Shown: positions 6,071 through 6,420 of the stretch, in pieces | Layout: each line of letters starts with the position of its first letter | Numbering within the stretch: position 1 is the stretch's first letter | NCBI GenBank assembly: GCA_051891435.1 | Contig: JBJFFE010000066.1 | Span: 1 to 6,420, forward strand | Length of the DNA stretch: 6,420 nucleotides | Source: UMGS1933 sp051891435 | GTDB lineage: Bacteria; Bacillota; Clostridia; TANB77; CAG-508 | Direction: 5' to 3' | Notes under the pieces: generated by a model | What the model was told of the DNA's origin: nothing | Database searches by the model: none | What the model saw: only the letters and a program-made list of their open reading frames with translations | Position numbers and translations under genes: made by a program

Positions 6071-6099
6071 AATATATAATTTAATGCTAAAAAAGTCAA
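6071..6099 (-). promoter_or_regulatory. Sigma-A promoter of the bactofilin-like gene
   Basis: Read on the minus strand: TTGACT (6099-6094), a 17-base spacer and TATATT (6076-6071). Transcription would start near 6064, leaving a leader of about 25 bases that contains AGGAGG (6053-6048) before TTG 6039. Sequence and spacing are close to consensus. Confidence 0.7.
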
Positions 6100-6120
6100 T
6101 AAAAATTAATATAATTGTAT

Positions 6121-6154
6121 ATCTAGGGGGAAACATAAACTAGTACTCCTAGAT
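6121..6154. repeat. Inverted repeat between the divergent promoters
   Basis: ATCTAGGGG (6121-6129) pairs with CTCCTAGAT (6146-6154) over nine positions with one G-U and a 16-base spacer. It lies upstream of both the minus-strand promoter (6071-6099) and the plus-strand promoter (6213-6241), so a regulator-binding site is possible. No T-tract follows, so it is not a terminator. A smaller hairpin, ATGCT-CAGTA-AGCAT, lies at 6170-6184. Role unknown. Confidence 0.45.
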
Positions 6155-6212
6155 TTACAATCCTTGTTAATGCTCAGTAAGCATAATTGAAAAGAAAATC
6201 GGTAAAAAATCC

Positions 6213-6241
6213 TTGCAAAAAAATTACACATATGTTACTAT
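6213..6241 (+). promoter_or_regulatory. Possible promoter for the ORF at 6289
   Basis: TTGCAA (6213-6218), a 17-base spacer and TACTAT (6236-6241), each matching four of six consensus bases. It would give a leader of about 40 bases carrying the ribosome binding site at 6275-6282. AT-rich DNA makes chance matches likely, but the position fits the downstream start. Confidence 0.5.
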
Positions 6242-6288
6242 AAAAATGTAAAAAAACTAAAAATAAAAAACAAAAGAGGAGGAAAAAT

Positions 6289-6345
6289 ATGTTAGAAGCT
6301 GTAATCGTTGGCGCTGTACACACACACACACACACACACAAGTAG
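6289..6345 (+). CDS. 18-codon ORF cut short after a (CA)11 tract; possible phase-variable gene start
   Basis: AGAGGAGG (6275-6282) sits six bases before ATG 6289, an excellent initiation site, with a plausible promoter upstream. The peptide is MLEAVIVGAV, then alternating His-Thr from the dinucleotide tract, Lys, and a TAG stop at 6343-6345. Of the two other frames after the tract, one closes at 6353-6355; the other stays open to the window end (from 6339, beginning QVVLDNIFFRIFKKR). Loss of one CA unit, or gain of two, would join the start to that open frame. I do not recognise either the peptide or the downstream frame. Options are a short peptide, a gene switched off by repeat length, or an assembly fault near a contig end. 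The start signals are convincing; the product is not. Confidence 0.4.
   Translation: MLEAVIVGAVHTHTHTHK
6319..6340. repeat. (CA)11 dinucleotide microsatellite
   Basis: Eleven perfect CA units, directly inside the ORF that starts at 6289. Long dinucleotide tracts are rare in bacterial genomes and are prone to slipped-strand length change; within a reading frame each unit gained or lost shifts the frame. Confidence 0.97.
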
Positions 6346-6420
6346 TTCTAGATAACATATTTTTTAGAATATTCAAAAAAAGAAACAAAGACCCGTGTTA
6401 TGGTCTTAGGTTGTTGTACC

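Noticed and set aside
6388..6407. Hairpin AAGACC/GGTCTT as a terminator or tRNA fragment
   Set aside because: The stem is only six base pairs with no T-tract, and no tRNA arms can be built around it before the window ends.
6289..6420. Start of an acetyl-CoA acetyltransferase (thiolase) gene, because MLEAVIVGAV recalls the thiolase N-terminus EAVIVGAxRTP
   Set aside because: No frame after the CA tract carries the expected RTPxG continuation; the open frame (QVVLDNIFF...) does not resemble a thiolase. The likeness is ten residues only.

Overview
The window is strongly AT-rich with a sparse, clostridial-looking coding style: A-ending codons, AGGAGG-type ribosome binding sites, TTGxxx/TATAAT-like promoters and two probable TTG starts. 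Gene content (metK, prmC, whiA, hemW) points to a Gram-positive Bacillota genome, most likely an uncultured Clostridia-type lineage. TGG encodes Trp throughout the recognised genes and no TGA needs to be read as sense, so nothing suggests a mollicute code. The exact taxon cannot be read from this stretch.

Layout. Positions 1-140 hold the end of a repeat-like hairpin and the metK leader. Positions 141-1651 carry metK (S-adenosylmethionine synthetase) and a small membrane-anchored protein resembling the start of a family 2 glycosyltransferase. This unit ends in a hairpin/T-tract terminator at 1706-1756. A second perfect inverted repeat is interleaved with that terminator and reaches the -35 box of the next promoter. 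Positions 1807-2653 hold prmC (release-factor glutamine methyltransferase), broken by a net +1 frameshift near 2207-2220. whiA (2688-3326) follows 34 bp later and lacks about a third of the usual protein. Between whiA and hemW lies a roughly 100-bp folded element (3357-3458), whose right end shares 20 of 22 bases with positions 10-31. hemW (3492-4610) converges on a minus-strand gene (6039-4669) across a shared terminator. That gene encodes an exported bactofilin-like beta-helix protein with five C-terminal membrane segments. Positions 6040-6288 contain its promoter and, divergently, a promoter and strong ribosome binding site for an 18-codon ORF that runs into a (CA)11 tract at 6319-6340.

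How the genes relate. MetK makes SAM, PrmC consumes it to methylate release factors, and HemW is a radical-SAM protein, so three of the recognised genes are SAM-linked, although each is an ordinary housekeeping gene. No defence system, mobile element, CRISPR array, tRNA or rRNA is visible. The most unusual items are the large hairpin repeat, the interleaved inverted repeats before prmC, the one-lobed WhiA, the prmC frameshift and the dinucleotide tract inside a well-signalled start.
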